The notes under the pieces: generated by a model | What the model was told of the DNA's origin: nothing | Database searches by the model: none | Seen by the model: the letters and a program-made list of their open reading frames with translations, nothing else | Source: Alosa alosa | Lineage: Eukaryota; Chordata; Actinopteri; Clupeiformes; Clupeidae | NCBI RefSeq assembly: GCF_017589495.1 | Contig: NC_063201.1 | Location: 7,273,266-7,337,265 of the forward strand | Length of the DNA: 64,000 nucleotides | Reading direction: 5' to 3' | Shown here: in pieces, positions 48,230 to 58,381 of the stretch | Layout: each line of letters opens with the position of its first letter | Position numbering within the stretch: position 1 is the stretch's first letter | Translations under genes and position numbers: made by a program

Positions 48230-50750
48230 AATACTTGAACATAATGCCCATATTTAATGCTGTCATTTTTAAAAACGTTATCCTTGCACTGCTATAGTTT
48301 TATATTACTATGTATACATTATTCTCTTATATATACTGTCCATATTTAATGCTGGTCTCTAGACTTTATTCTTGCACTGTTGGACTTATTTGCACTACCA
48401 CTGACCGAGGTGAAGTTAGTTTGATATTTGATATTCGGATATTCGACAGATATTCAAAAAAAATGTATGCGGCCGGTTTCACCCCGTGTTTGCAGACAAT
48501 GTACAAACAGATGACCTGTCTACTTGCTCCCAGCCGACCTTAGGGACCGTCTAAAAAGTACCTTCTGAATTACCTTCATAGTCTTTTTTGTCAATAGCTT
48601 TGACATCATGTGACCTAGTGACTCCAAACCAATGCAGAATTGTTATCCTATATGGGACTCATCGGGCACACCTCTTTCTATAACCATTGAATGCACAATC
48701 TATTTTATTTTAATATTTTAAAGAAAATACATTATTTCATATAAGAAACGGCCCCTTTTTTTCAATACCTCCCAAGCCATGTGACCTAGGGACTCCAAAC
48801 CAATGCAGAATAGTTATCCTATATGAGACTCATCAGACACACATCTTTTTATAGCCTCTGTATGCACGCTGTATTTTATATGAATTTTTTAAAGAAAATA
48901 CATTATTTCATATAAGAAACAGACTCCTTTTTCTCAATACCTCCCAAGCCATGTGACCTAGTGATTCCAAACCAATGCAAAATAGTTATCCTATGTGGGA
49001 CTAATAAGACACACCTCTTCTTATAGTCAATCTATGCACACTGTATTTTATATGAATATTTTAAAGAAAATACATTATTTGCCATCATGAATGGTCTCCT
49101 TTTTTCAATAAGCCGTGTGACTTAGGGACTCCAAACCAATATAGAATAATTATCCTATTATTCCAAACCAATGCAGAATAGTTATCCTATATGGGACTAA
49201 TCATACACACCTCAAATTAATATGAATTTTGCACATACTATTTTATATTAATTTCTTAAAGAAAACCAATTTGTTTCCTATGGAAGCTGCTTTGTGCTCA
49301 ATACCTTCAATATACTGGGTCCTAGACATCACAGATCAACATAGAACTGTTCTGCTATGTGATACTAATCAGACACACGTCAATGTGAAATAATATTTTG
49401 CATGAACTATTATATATTTTTTTTTTTAAAGAATCACATTTATTTCCTATGGAAAACAGCTTTTTGCTCAATAGCTGCCATATAAGGGGTCCTTGACAAC
49501 ACAGATCAGTACAGAACTGTTCTGCTATGGGGTACTTATCAGACAGAGATCAGAGATTCAATATGAAAAATTATTTGCCATCTACTATTATATGGAAGGT
49601 ATTGAGAAAAAAACTGATTATTTATAGAAAGTTTCCATAGGAAACAAATGGGTACTATAAAATAGTATGAGCAAAAATTATATTAATTTGAGGTGTGTCT
49701 GATTAGTCCCATAAAGGATATTCTGCATTGGTTTGGTGTCCCTACGTCACTTCAGACACCTTGGGGGGGGGAGTATTGAAAAAGGAGACCATTCCTATTA
49801 GGAAACAATGTATTTTCTTTAAAATATTAAAATAAAATAGATTGTGCATTCAATGGTTATAGAAAGAGGTGTGCCCGATGAGTCACATATAGGATAACTA
49901 TTCTGCATTGGTTTGGAGTCACTAGGTCACATGGCTTGGGAGGTATTGAAAAAAAAGGGGCCGTTTCTTATATGAAATAATGTATTTTCTTTAAAATATT
50001 AATGTAAAATACAGTGTGCATACAGTGACCATAAAAAGAGGTGTGTCCGATGAGTCCCATATAGGATATTACAATTCTGCATTGGTTTGGAGTCACTAGG
50101 TCACATGACCTGGGAGGTATTGAAAAAAAGGAGACCATTCCTTATGGGAAATAAGGTATTTTCTTTAAAATGTTCATATAAAATACTGTGTGCATATAGT
50201 TTCTCTCTGATGAGTCCCATGTTGGATAACTATTTTGAATTGGTTTGGAGTCACTAGGTCACATGATGTCAAAGCTATTGACAAAAAAGACTATCAAGGT
50301 AATTCAGAAGGTACTTTTTAGACGGTCCCTAAGGTCGGCTGGGAGCAAGTAGACAGGTCATCTGTTTGTACATTGTCTGCAAACACGGGGTGAAACCGGC
50401 CGCATAATTCTTTTTTTTGAATATCTGTCGAATATCCGAATATCAAATATCAAACTAACTTCACCTCGGTCTACCACTGACACACACTCTCATAGAGCAC
50501 TTTACCATGCATACTGAATCACAGGGTCAATCCCTGCCCTGTCACTGCAAGCGTCTCATGCTTATACATCCCTTAGGATATTTTATTTAAAATCCATATT
50601 ATTCATATGGATTTGTTATTTTATCATCCTGTTTATGTTGTATGTGTATGTTGTGTGTGATGTCTTTAAGCTACTGGGACCTACTGGGATCAATAAAGTA
50701 CCTACCTACCTATCTACCTACCTAGTACCTACCTACCTTACCCTACCTAC
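48230..50750 (+). mobile_element. LINE 3'-tail relic interrupted by the foldback element
   Basis: The two flanks of the foldback element (48230-48403 and 50471-50750) read as one continuous sequence once the element and one copy of its 9-bp duplication are set aside. The sequence has T-rich 'TTGCACTG...ATTTGCACTACCACTGACACACAC' content. It ends ACCTACTGGGATCAATAAAGT then (ACCT)n, the style of fish non-LTR retrotransposon 3' ends. Similar tails occur at 57100-57780 and 61357-61410. Confidence 0.55.
48404..50470. mobile_element. Foldback (FB/Mutator-like) non-autonomous element, 2,067 bp, with 9-bp target-site duplication
   Basis: The termini are ACCGAGGTGAAGTTAGTTTG and its inverse CAAACTAACTTCACCTCGGT. 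CTACCACTG flanks both sides (48395-48403 and 50471-50479), a perfect 9-bp target-site duplication. The inverted arms run about 48404-49281 and 49632-50470. Their outer ~200 bp are nearly identical; the 60 bases at 50341-50400 match the left arm exactly when inverted. Inside each arm a ~171-bp unit repeats in tandem, with left-arm starts near 48607, 48778, 48950 and 49114. Each unit carries CATGTGACCTAG.GACTCCAA then ACCAATGCAGAAT.GTTATCC. A ~350-bp centre joins the arms. There is no open reading frame that could encode a transposase. Confidence 0.9.
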
Positions 50751-51590
50751 AATATTTCATGGCACTATTTTGCTGCACAGCCACCAGATGGTGCCATTTC
50801 ACTACTTGCTTACACCCAGTGCCAGATCTGTATACCCTAACAGAAATTTCAGGTTTCTGTTGAGCAAGGTCATATTTTCACATGCAAATTAAGTTTCTGG
50901 CTAACAGTTGCAGTTAACTTTTGGCAATATTGCAGCAAATTTGCAGCAATGTCATATGCAAATTAGGCTAGTCACCAGAAGTTCACAGCAAATCACTGGC
51001 GAACACATTTGCCACTTGTGGCAAACTTCTCATTGTTGCCAGAACTTTGCTGGAAGTTTGCCTGTAGCGGCCAACATTGGCAAACTTCTGGCAATATTTT
51101 CTAGTGAACTCATTTGTTTCCCACAAATCACCCACAAGATTGCTGCAAATCTGCTGCAAACGTTTCATTTTTGTAAGGGTACAGCTCTGCAAAGTGCAGT
51201 GCCATGCCGCCATCTGGTGGCCATGAAATATTTAATGTGTAAATATTTCCCACTGTAAGTTAGCCTGGGTGCCAGCCCAACGTCAGGCTAATTACAAGTA
51301 TTTATTAGAAAAGAAGCGGCCGTCGAATAATCTTCTAATCCATCTGATATATTGTGTTTTTCTTTTTAAACATTGTTCCTTTATACATTGTGGTGTATCA
51401 TTAAGGTACGTTTTAGGATGTAATTACTCTGACATTCAACGTTAGATGACCATAAATGTGAGCAATGGGCCCCGTCTTAGGGGCAGTTCTTGGGGGGTTG
51501 TGGGAGTTCTCTCGTTAGTGCATAGCTGATTTGCTGAATTAACAAGATACTAAATTAAACTAGCAAAATAAATAAATAATAGTGTATACA

Positions 51591-51611
51591 CACACACACA
51601 CACACACACAG
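51591..51611 (+). repeat. (CA)n microsatellite
   Basis: About ten CA units lie ~80 bp before the first coding exon of the proline-rich zinc-finger gene. Confidence 0.9.
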
Positions 51612-51691
51612 TGTATATATGCTGTCTGATATTTATTTACTACAGTTCTTGTTCCTGCATCATTGTAATGAACACTTGTCTTTTTTCAGTC

Positions 51692-54600
51692 ATGGCATCT
51701 GAATTTACCATAGACATCCAGCTTACAGAGTTGGGTTTCCATCATATTCCTGCATTCAATGAGGAGTTACCCATAAAAGAGACATCACAAAACAATTCTT
51801 CATGCAATCCACCAAATCCCCCAGCACCTCCAGAACGTTCAGAATCACCTCCAGAACCACCTCCAGAACCTTTGGAATCACCTCCAGCACCTGCTAAACC
51901 ACCTCAATCAACTTCAAAAGCACCTCTAGCAACTTCTAATCCAACTCATCCATCAACTTCAAAATCAGCTCCAGCACCTTCTCAACCAACTCCTCCTGTG
52001 ATGAATTCTCCTAAAACAACTCCTCCAGTAATAAATCCTCCTCTGGACCACCGTCTGCTTTCTGTGGTTCAGCAGAACATTCATACTCTTCCCAAAAATT
52101 TGCCCATGGCCATAGTGCCCAAAAATTTGCCTATGGCCATAGTGCCCCAGAGTGGCCTGTGGACACTCCCTTCTCAGTCTACCCCAGTCATGGTGGCGAA
52201 TATTCAGCCTCAGTCTCCCCAATTTATAACAGTCGTCAACAAGGGCATAGTTCCTGAAAAAGAAAGTTCTACCGAGTCAAACGCTAAAAAAGAGTCTAAG
52301 CAGTCAAACACTAAAAAGCAGTCTAAGCCAACGGACGCTGAAAAGGAGCCGGATCTTCTAACCGATGACGTTGTAGTCACAAAACAGACATTGGCTCTGG
52401 GAGAGAAAAAGGACGATGATGGCAAATCGGTAAGCACTGAGAAGACGGCCTTTGTGGTTCGTTACACGGATGGCGAGCAGAGCAGTGCTGAAAAAAAAAA
52501 CACTGCACAGGAGGTCGTGCCCGAGAAAGATGGGGCTGAATCCCAGAATGATGCAAATGTTCGTCAGAGTCGGGCAAACACTGCTCAGGATGAGAGTGAT
52601 GACAGTGAGGTTTCTGAGGTGGAGGAGGAAGAGGAGGAGGAAGAGGACACTGATGATGAGGATGATGGCCAGCTGTTTGCTCCAGGTACAGTATGCACAT
52701 TTAGCATCTATATAGTAGTTGTGCTTGATCTTGATCTACTAATTTAGCATCTATATAGTAGTTGTGCTTGATCTACTCTTGGCTATTCTCTTCCAGTGCT
52801 AATATCTGTAAAATACAACCCGAATTCTAAAAAAGGTTGTGACGCTTTGTAAAATGTGAATTAAAAAAAGACAGGGGCATTTTTACCACTGTGTTGCTTC
52901 ACTTCTTCATTTAACAACATTAAATGTTTAGGAACTGAGGAGACCAGTTGCTAGAATTTTGAGAATAAAATGTGGTCCCATTCCTGCCTGATATAGGATT
53001 TCAGCTGCTTAACAATATGGGGACTTCTTAATCATGTTCATTCCATGATGCACCCAATTAGACAGGCCATTTTAGCATCTGGACTCTTCCTCTACGGAGA
53101 AATACTGTTTGTGAATAAATTTGTGCAGAATTAATTGTTGCCATTGTTTTTCTGAAATATCAGAGGTCTTCCCTGAAAAGATGTTGTCTGGATGACAGAA
53201 TATGTTCTTTCAACTAAAAAGTAGAAAATACAACTAAAACAACTGAGAATGAATGCAAATGTTAATATATTGGTTTGGGCCTAGATGCGGGGGGAGAACA
53301 CAGTTGCAGCGTGTGTCATCAGACCTTCACCAACGGCTTCCTCCTCCGCGAGCACATGCACCTTCACACGGGCGTGCGTCCCTACCGCTGCGCTGAGTGT
53401 GGCAAGCAGTTCTGCCACCTGGCTAACTACCGCGCTCACCTGCGCACCCATGCCCAGGCTGTGCCCATCCGCTGCCGCGTGTGCCAGGCCAACTTCGAGA
53501 CGGAGAAGCAGCTGCAGCAGCACTTGGAGAGCACGCACTTCGAGAGCGAGTTCTACCAGTGCGACTACTGCAAACGCATCTTCACGTGCATGAACGACTG
53601 CCTGCTGCACGTGCAGAAGCACAAGAGCGAGGTGGCGCAGCCGCAGTGCGCCAAGTGCGGCCGCCGCTTCAGGCACGAGAAGTCTCTCCGGCGCCACCTG
53701 CTGAAGCGCGCGTGCCAGCGCGCCTTCCTCTGCTCGGACTGCGGCCAGAGCTTCCGCAAGAAGAACACGCTGCTGCGCCACAGCTTCTCGCACCTGGGCC
53801 TGCTGCCGTACACGTGCACGCACTGCAAGACGCACTTCCGGCTGGCCAACCTCTACCGCAAGCACAAGTGCAAGCCCGAGACCATCCAGTGCGTGGCGTG
53901 CCTGTCCACGTTCGCCAGCCACGGGGACTTCGAGAGAGCCCTGGCTGGCTTAATCGGGTGTTGGGGCTACCAGGGGCAGGGGTCAGGGCAGCCTTGGCCG
54001 TCCTGCAGCAGCAGCGGCGCGACGAGATCCGCTGCATGGAGTGCGGCCAGACGTTCTCCGCGGCCGACGAGCTGAAGAAGCACGCCGGCTCCCACCAGAG
54101 GGTGCTCAAGTGCGCCGAGTGTGGCATGGGGTTCCGCTCCGCGCTCATGCTCATGTCACACATGGGCGGCCATGCGGGACAGCGACCCTGTCTCTGCCAG
54201 AAGTGCGGCCTGGGCTTTCCGCACCAACAAGGCTACGACCTCCACCTCAAGGACTGTGGCGTCATCCCACCTCCAAAGGTGAGCTACTTTTTACTGAGGT
54301 TTCTGATCAGTCGGGTGTTGTCACAAGGAATCCCCCCCCCCCCCCCCCCCCCCCCCACAGAAAGTAATCACTCCGCGTATTGCATTGAATTATCCAATGT
54401 GAAGTGAACATTACATTAATTCAATTACGTCACATTTGAGTGGGAAAATGGAGTAATTAAAGAGCAGATGATTGTTCAATTTAATATGAGATGTATAGAC
54501 AAGTATGTAGGCTATAGAAGGATGGAGGATGAATGAACAAAAATCTAAATAAACAATAGAAAGCACAAGTTTGTATATTTAAACTAAATTAGCTCGTAAT

Positions 54601-56353
54601 GGAAACTGTTGTATAAAAGCAATATGACAAGCAACGACACTTTGTGATGTTGATAAAGGATATCGCCAAGTCTGTAATTACCTTCGGCACTCGTCCCCGT
54701 TCTTACAGCTGATTACAGCCGTGACGATACCCTTTACCAACACTACTCCCCCTCGTGTCGTTGCTTAATTATACGACTGTGCATCTATACCTAACAATAG
54801 AAATTATTAATCGTTGTGTTTGTTGACCCGCTGTCCATCAGAGGCGTAGTGATGTTAAGAAGCCATAATAATGTTGTTGGTGCCGTTTATTCACTATGCC
54901 GTTTGCCTTGCAGGTGAAAAAGACAAAGCCTGCTCCAAAAAAGACGGCGAAGAAATCTCACACCATTGCCCCTAAAGACACTACACCCACTCCACCCCAA
55001 AGCAAAGTGAAGGAAACGAACACAGTAAATGTGCCACAGACGCATCCACCTGAGCCAGCGATGCCCGCTGTGCCAGCGATGCCCGGCCAGCCAGCAGAGG
55101 GGGCGTGGCAGCTCCGGCTGGACAAGACTCCTCCCCCTAACACCCCGCTGGTAGTGTTTCTCCCCATGTCTGCTCCGGTCCCTTCCAACCTGACGGTTAG
55201 CACTGCTGAACCCCAGACGTTAGTCCTTACAGATCAAAACAGTGTTGCTGCTTCGCTCCAGCCTCCACAAACCCAAGACAGTCGTGCAAATATGGTTCCA
55301 AACCCTGTGTTGGAAGCCGCTGTACTGGACAAAACTGCAGCTCCGCTGGCTTTTCCGTGTGAGCAGCAGCAGCTACAGAAACTTCCCCAACCTTGCCTTA
55401 ATACTCCTGTGATCAAGAAGGAACCAGAAATCCCAGGTTACTCAGAAGCATGCATCTCCTCATGTTTTGGAAATATATGTGATGTAACAAGTACGGTACA
55501 AGTTAAGAAAGAGGAGAGAGGACCGAAATCAGATGAGGTTTGGGTTAGTGAAGAAAAATGGACAACTCTGAAAGGAGAGATTAAGCTTAAAGATGAGTTC
55601 AAATCATCAGATTTAAAGACTGAAATACAGTTGGAAGATTTACGTTTGCCAGCTGTAATAAAGAAGTCTGATGCTTTTGGTGACGACAGTGGACAACATC
55701 TGGAACGATCAAATCTGTTAATGTCAGATGTGAATATTAGCAGTAGTGAAAATCTGGAGCAGTCACATCTGTTGATCACAGATGTCCGCAGTGAAAGCCG
55801 TGTTGAAGATTGTTTCAAGAGCACAGGGGAGCGGACACGACAGGGCGAGACGGAAACATCCTCTCAGGCTCCTGGTCATCTTGACTCTCCTTTGGACCTA
55901 AGGTTGACCGTTAACCACTCCGATAGAAGCCCTGAAGCACAGAGTGAGGAAAATACAATTGGCAAAGTGAATGGAGAAACTGTTGCACAGGGTCACAGTC
56001 GCCATGAATTGGAAGCAAATAAGAAAGTTACTGAAGACTCTTATTTTACCTCAGTGGAAGTAGACCTCAGGGACGAACACAGAGATGAGGATGAGGAGGA
56101 GGAGGGAGAGCCGCACGAGTGTGTGACCTGTGGCAAGATCATTCTGGAAGGTGACCTGATCGAGCACTACATGGAGCATGCGATGCAAGGTGACCAAGAC
56201 CTGGCCAAAAGCCCCACTCTTCCTCCGTCCCCCGCTGGGTCTCTGCTGTCGTCCACCTCCTCCTACTCGCCCTCAGTTTCAGCGTTCTCCTCCCCCAATG
56301 CAACCCCTCCAGCCAGTCCGCCCAGTAAGAGATTACGGTCCAGTGTTAAATAG
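51692..56353 (+). CDS. Proline-rich C2H2 zinc-finger protein (~12 fingers), frame interrupted by a 53-bp segment in exon 2
   Basis: Coding exons are 51692-52685, 53285-54278 and 54914-56353. The ATG follows the acceptor TTTTTTCAG directly, so a 5' noncoding exon exists. Exon 1 is Pro/Ser-rich (EPPPEPLESPPAP), then Lys/Glu-rich with a poly-Glu run. Exon 2 holds fingers from CSVCHQTFTNGFLL to CVACLSTFASHGDFER in one frame. They resume in another frame at RRDEIRCMECGQTF, CAECGMGFRSALML and CQKCGLGFPHQQGY. The break is a 53-bp segment (~53938-53990) between near-direct repeats. As written, translation stops at 54075 after 594 residues; without the segment all three exons join to 1124 residues. 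Exon 3 has SUMO-type sites (IKKEPE, VKKEER), PLDLR (similar to CtBP-binding PxDLS) and CVTCGKIILEGDLIEHYMEH, a version of the shared terminal finger. AATAAA is at 56677. Whether the break is real or an assembly artefact is open. Confidence 0.75.
52814..53215. mobile_element. Truncated copy 3 of the CCCCAAA.CAGAAAAAGTTGGGAC transposon
   Basis: It starts ACAACCCGAATTCTAAAAAA then GGTTGTGAC and continues with the same internal text as copies 1 and 2 (CACTGTG.TGCTTCAC, GAGGAGACCAGTTGCTAGA, CTTCCCTGAAAAGA). It stops before the middle of the element, with no right end. It lies in intron 1 of the proline-rich zinc-finger gene. Confidence 0.75.
53938..53990 (+). other. 53-bp frame-breaking segment in the finger exon
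   Basis: The segment lies between AGAGCCCTGGC and GCAGCCTTGGC, near-direct repeats. Without it GDFER reads on to ALAVLQQQRRDEIRC in frame and the three exon lengths sum to a multiple of three. No GT-AG border fits this length, so it is not an ordinary intron. Confidence 0.7.
54332..54356 (+). repeat. Poly-C tract (~25 C) in intron 2
   Basis: An uninterrupted cytosine run of about 25 lies 53 bp after the exon 2 donor. Its exact length is uncertain in any sequencing platform. Confidence 0.9.
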
Positions 56354-56463
56354 CGTCACCTGAGGACAACGTTGCTGGTTCAACGTCTGTTTTTGTTTTG
56401 TTTTTTGGGGGTGCGAGGGTCCATAGTTAGAAGTGCTGAATTCATTCTCTTTAGATCTTTTTT

Positions 56464-56570
<107 letters not shown>

Positions 56571-56637
56571 CTTTTAGACCCCTATCTGAGGAGTCCGTGG
56601 ATTATATTCCACGGACTCCTCAGATAGGGTCTTAAAG
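56571..56637 (+). repeat. ~30-bp-stem hairpin with 6-nt loop in the 3' UTR
   Basis: CCTATCTGAGGAGTCCGTGG(A) is followed by TTATAT and its exact inverse. The pairing extends outward through AGACC and CTTTTA with one extra C and one mismatch. The hairpin is ~220 bp after the stop codon and ~40 bp before the AATAAA at 56677. Confidence 0.9.
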
Positions 56638-57099
56638 AAGCATCGTGGAGTACTCACTCTGATAAGGTTCACATGAAATAAAACTCTTTATTTATGGAAA
56701 AAAAATATTCATTCTGAAAGTGAATGTATAGGTTTAAAGCGGAATTAGTTAACAGCATTGTTCTTCCAGCATCCTAGTCTGAATATATTGTGTATCTTGT
56801 ATAGTCTAATTTCTAGAAGTTAAGAATTATTTATATTTTTTTCCTCAAACTGCTGTTTTAGAGGACACTTTCATACCTTTCATGCCTTTTGTAAGTTGGT
56901 AACGAATAAGAACTATGACAGGAAAATGATTGCGTCTCTGTGGGTTGAATGACATTTGGGGAAAATAGGAAATCTTCATACTTCAGTTTTGTTGAGACCG
57001 ACTGTAAGATAATCGAATGTAAAGGAGGCACATGCTATGACTGTTGAATATGCAAAGTGTTGTGTACCTTCAAATAAACAATATACTGCATTTTTGTTT

Positions 57100-57780
57100 G
57101 GAATGGTGTCGTTCTGCTCCTCAACAGCCCCTTCCACCTGGACAATTGCACTACCCTATCCCATCCATAGTGTTCTATTGCACTACCCTATCCCATCCAT
57201 AGTATTCTATTTATATTTATAAAATGTACATACTGTAATTACACTTATGCATAGTCATATTCTACTGCACTTTATGCTGATCTTACTGCACATACACTTC
57301 TTTTTTACTACTCCTATAATGTTACTGTTACTACACTGCACATATCTGTACATACTGTATATATCTGTCTATACGGTTCATACTGAATATCCATATTTAC
57401 TCTGTTTTTTACAATATTACTGTTAATACACTGCATATATTATTTTTATTACTGTTATAATGTTATTGCTACTACACTGCACATACGTTGTTCATTCACT
57501 GCTCTTACTGCATATCCATATATATTCTGCTCAGGCTACTGCTAATACATAGCATATATTTATATTTAATTTAGATTACTGTAAACCATACCACTTAACT
57601 GTATACTACTGTCTACACTCCACTATAGGCTATGTCTTCTGTTTATACTGCACCAGCTGTCTACTGTATCATGTTGCACTATCCTGCTTTTTTCCACTTC
57701 TGGTTAGACGCAAACTGCATTTCGTTGTCTCTGACTGCACACGTGCACAATGACAATAAAGTTGAATCTAATCGTAAAAG
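57100..57780 (+). mobile_element. LINE 3'-UTR-like relic ending ATGACAATAAAGTTGAATCTAATC
   Basis: Repeated TGCACTACCCTATCCCATCC units come first (two tandem 34-bp copies at ~57146-57210), then recurrent TTACTGCACATA-type text. The sequence ends CTGCATTTCGTTGTCTCTGA...AATGACAATAAAGTTGAATC. This is a familiar 3' end of fish non-LTR retrotransposons. No coding sequence remains. Confidence 0.65.
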
Positions 57781-58381
57781 AATCTAATATGGTGTCAAGT
57801 AGGCCTACACCCTGGAAAAAATAACGTGGCACTAGGCTACTTTGTTTCGCAGAACTCGACAGAAGAAGTACATCTCCATGGAATTACGCTAGGACATTCG
57901 AAAAATGTTCTTCTAAGGAAGGGTAAGAATATCACAAACAAAGGCAGGCTATGAAGAGAGCAGCGGGCGAAGTAACAAGATTAAGACGACAACAAAAATA
58001 TAACTTAAAAAAGGGATGTGCCCTGTTCACAAAATAGGGTGTTGGTGGTCCTCTCGCCTGTTGTCCTTTTAATATCACGCTGGCCTCAATATTATTCTTA
58101 GCCTATGTGGAGAGCTAGCGGGCAGGGGTACTCATAAGTCACATGACACCAAGGCCCGGAAATAAACTGCTGGTTGAACTTGACTGTGATAATAATGGCC
58201 ATAACATCATAGAAATATGGGGGCGGAAACGAAAGAAGGAGCGGACAGCTCCCCACAGTCTAGCTGGCTAAAACGGGAAACAGACAGTTAGACTGTGGCC
58301 ACATTAGACTGTTACAATTATACATTTGTCGTTTTACCACGCGACGCTTTTTACAGCCGATTTTGGACTCTCACATGCCAA
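57781..58381 (+). promoter_or_regulatory. Probable promoter and 5' UTR of the histidine-rich zinc-finger gene
   Basis: Moderately GC-rich sequence lies before the ATG at 58382. No TATA box is evident. The interval contains CACATGACACCAAGGCCCGG and GGGCGGAAACG-type elements that could support a TATA-less promoter. The transcription start cannot be placed. Confidence 0.35.

Larger units (their letters stand above)
47983..51430. repeat. Outer inverted repeat (arms ~47983-48094 and ~51334-51430)
   Basis: The left arm AACACAATATATCAGATGGA (then TTA) is the inverse of the right-arm TCCATCTGATATATTGTGTT. The match continues outward through AAAGGAACAA.GTTTAAAAA and ACGTAC. The arms are close but not identical, so this repeat is older than the foldback element nested inside it. 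It may be the eroded terminal inverted repeats of an earlier DNA transposon that later received a LINE and the foldback element. Confidence 0.65.

Noticed and set aside
53281..53922. 213-codon minus-strand open frame opposite the finger exon
   Set aside because: It is the antisense shadow of GC-rich Cys2His2 coding sequence, with low-complexity Ala/Val/Leu composition and no domain.
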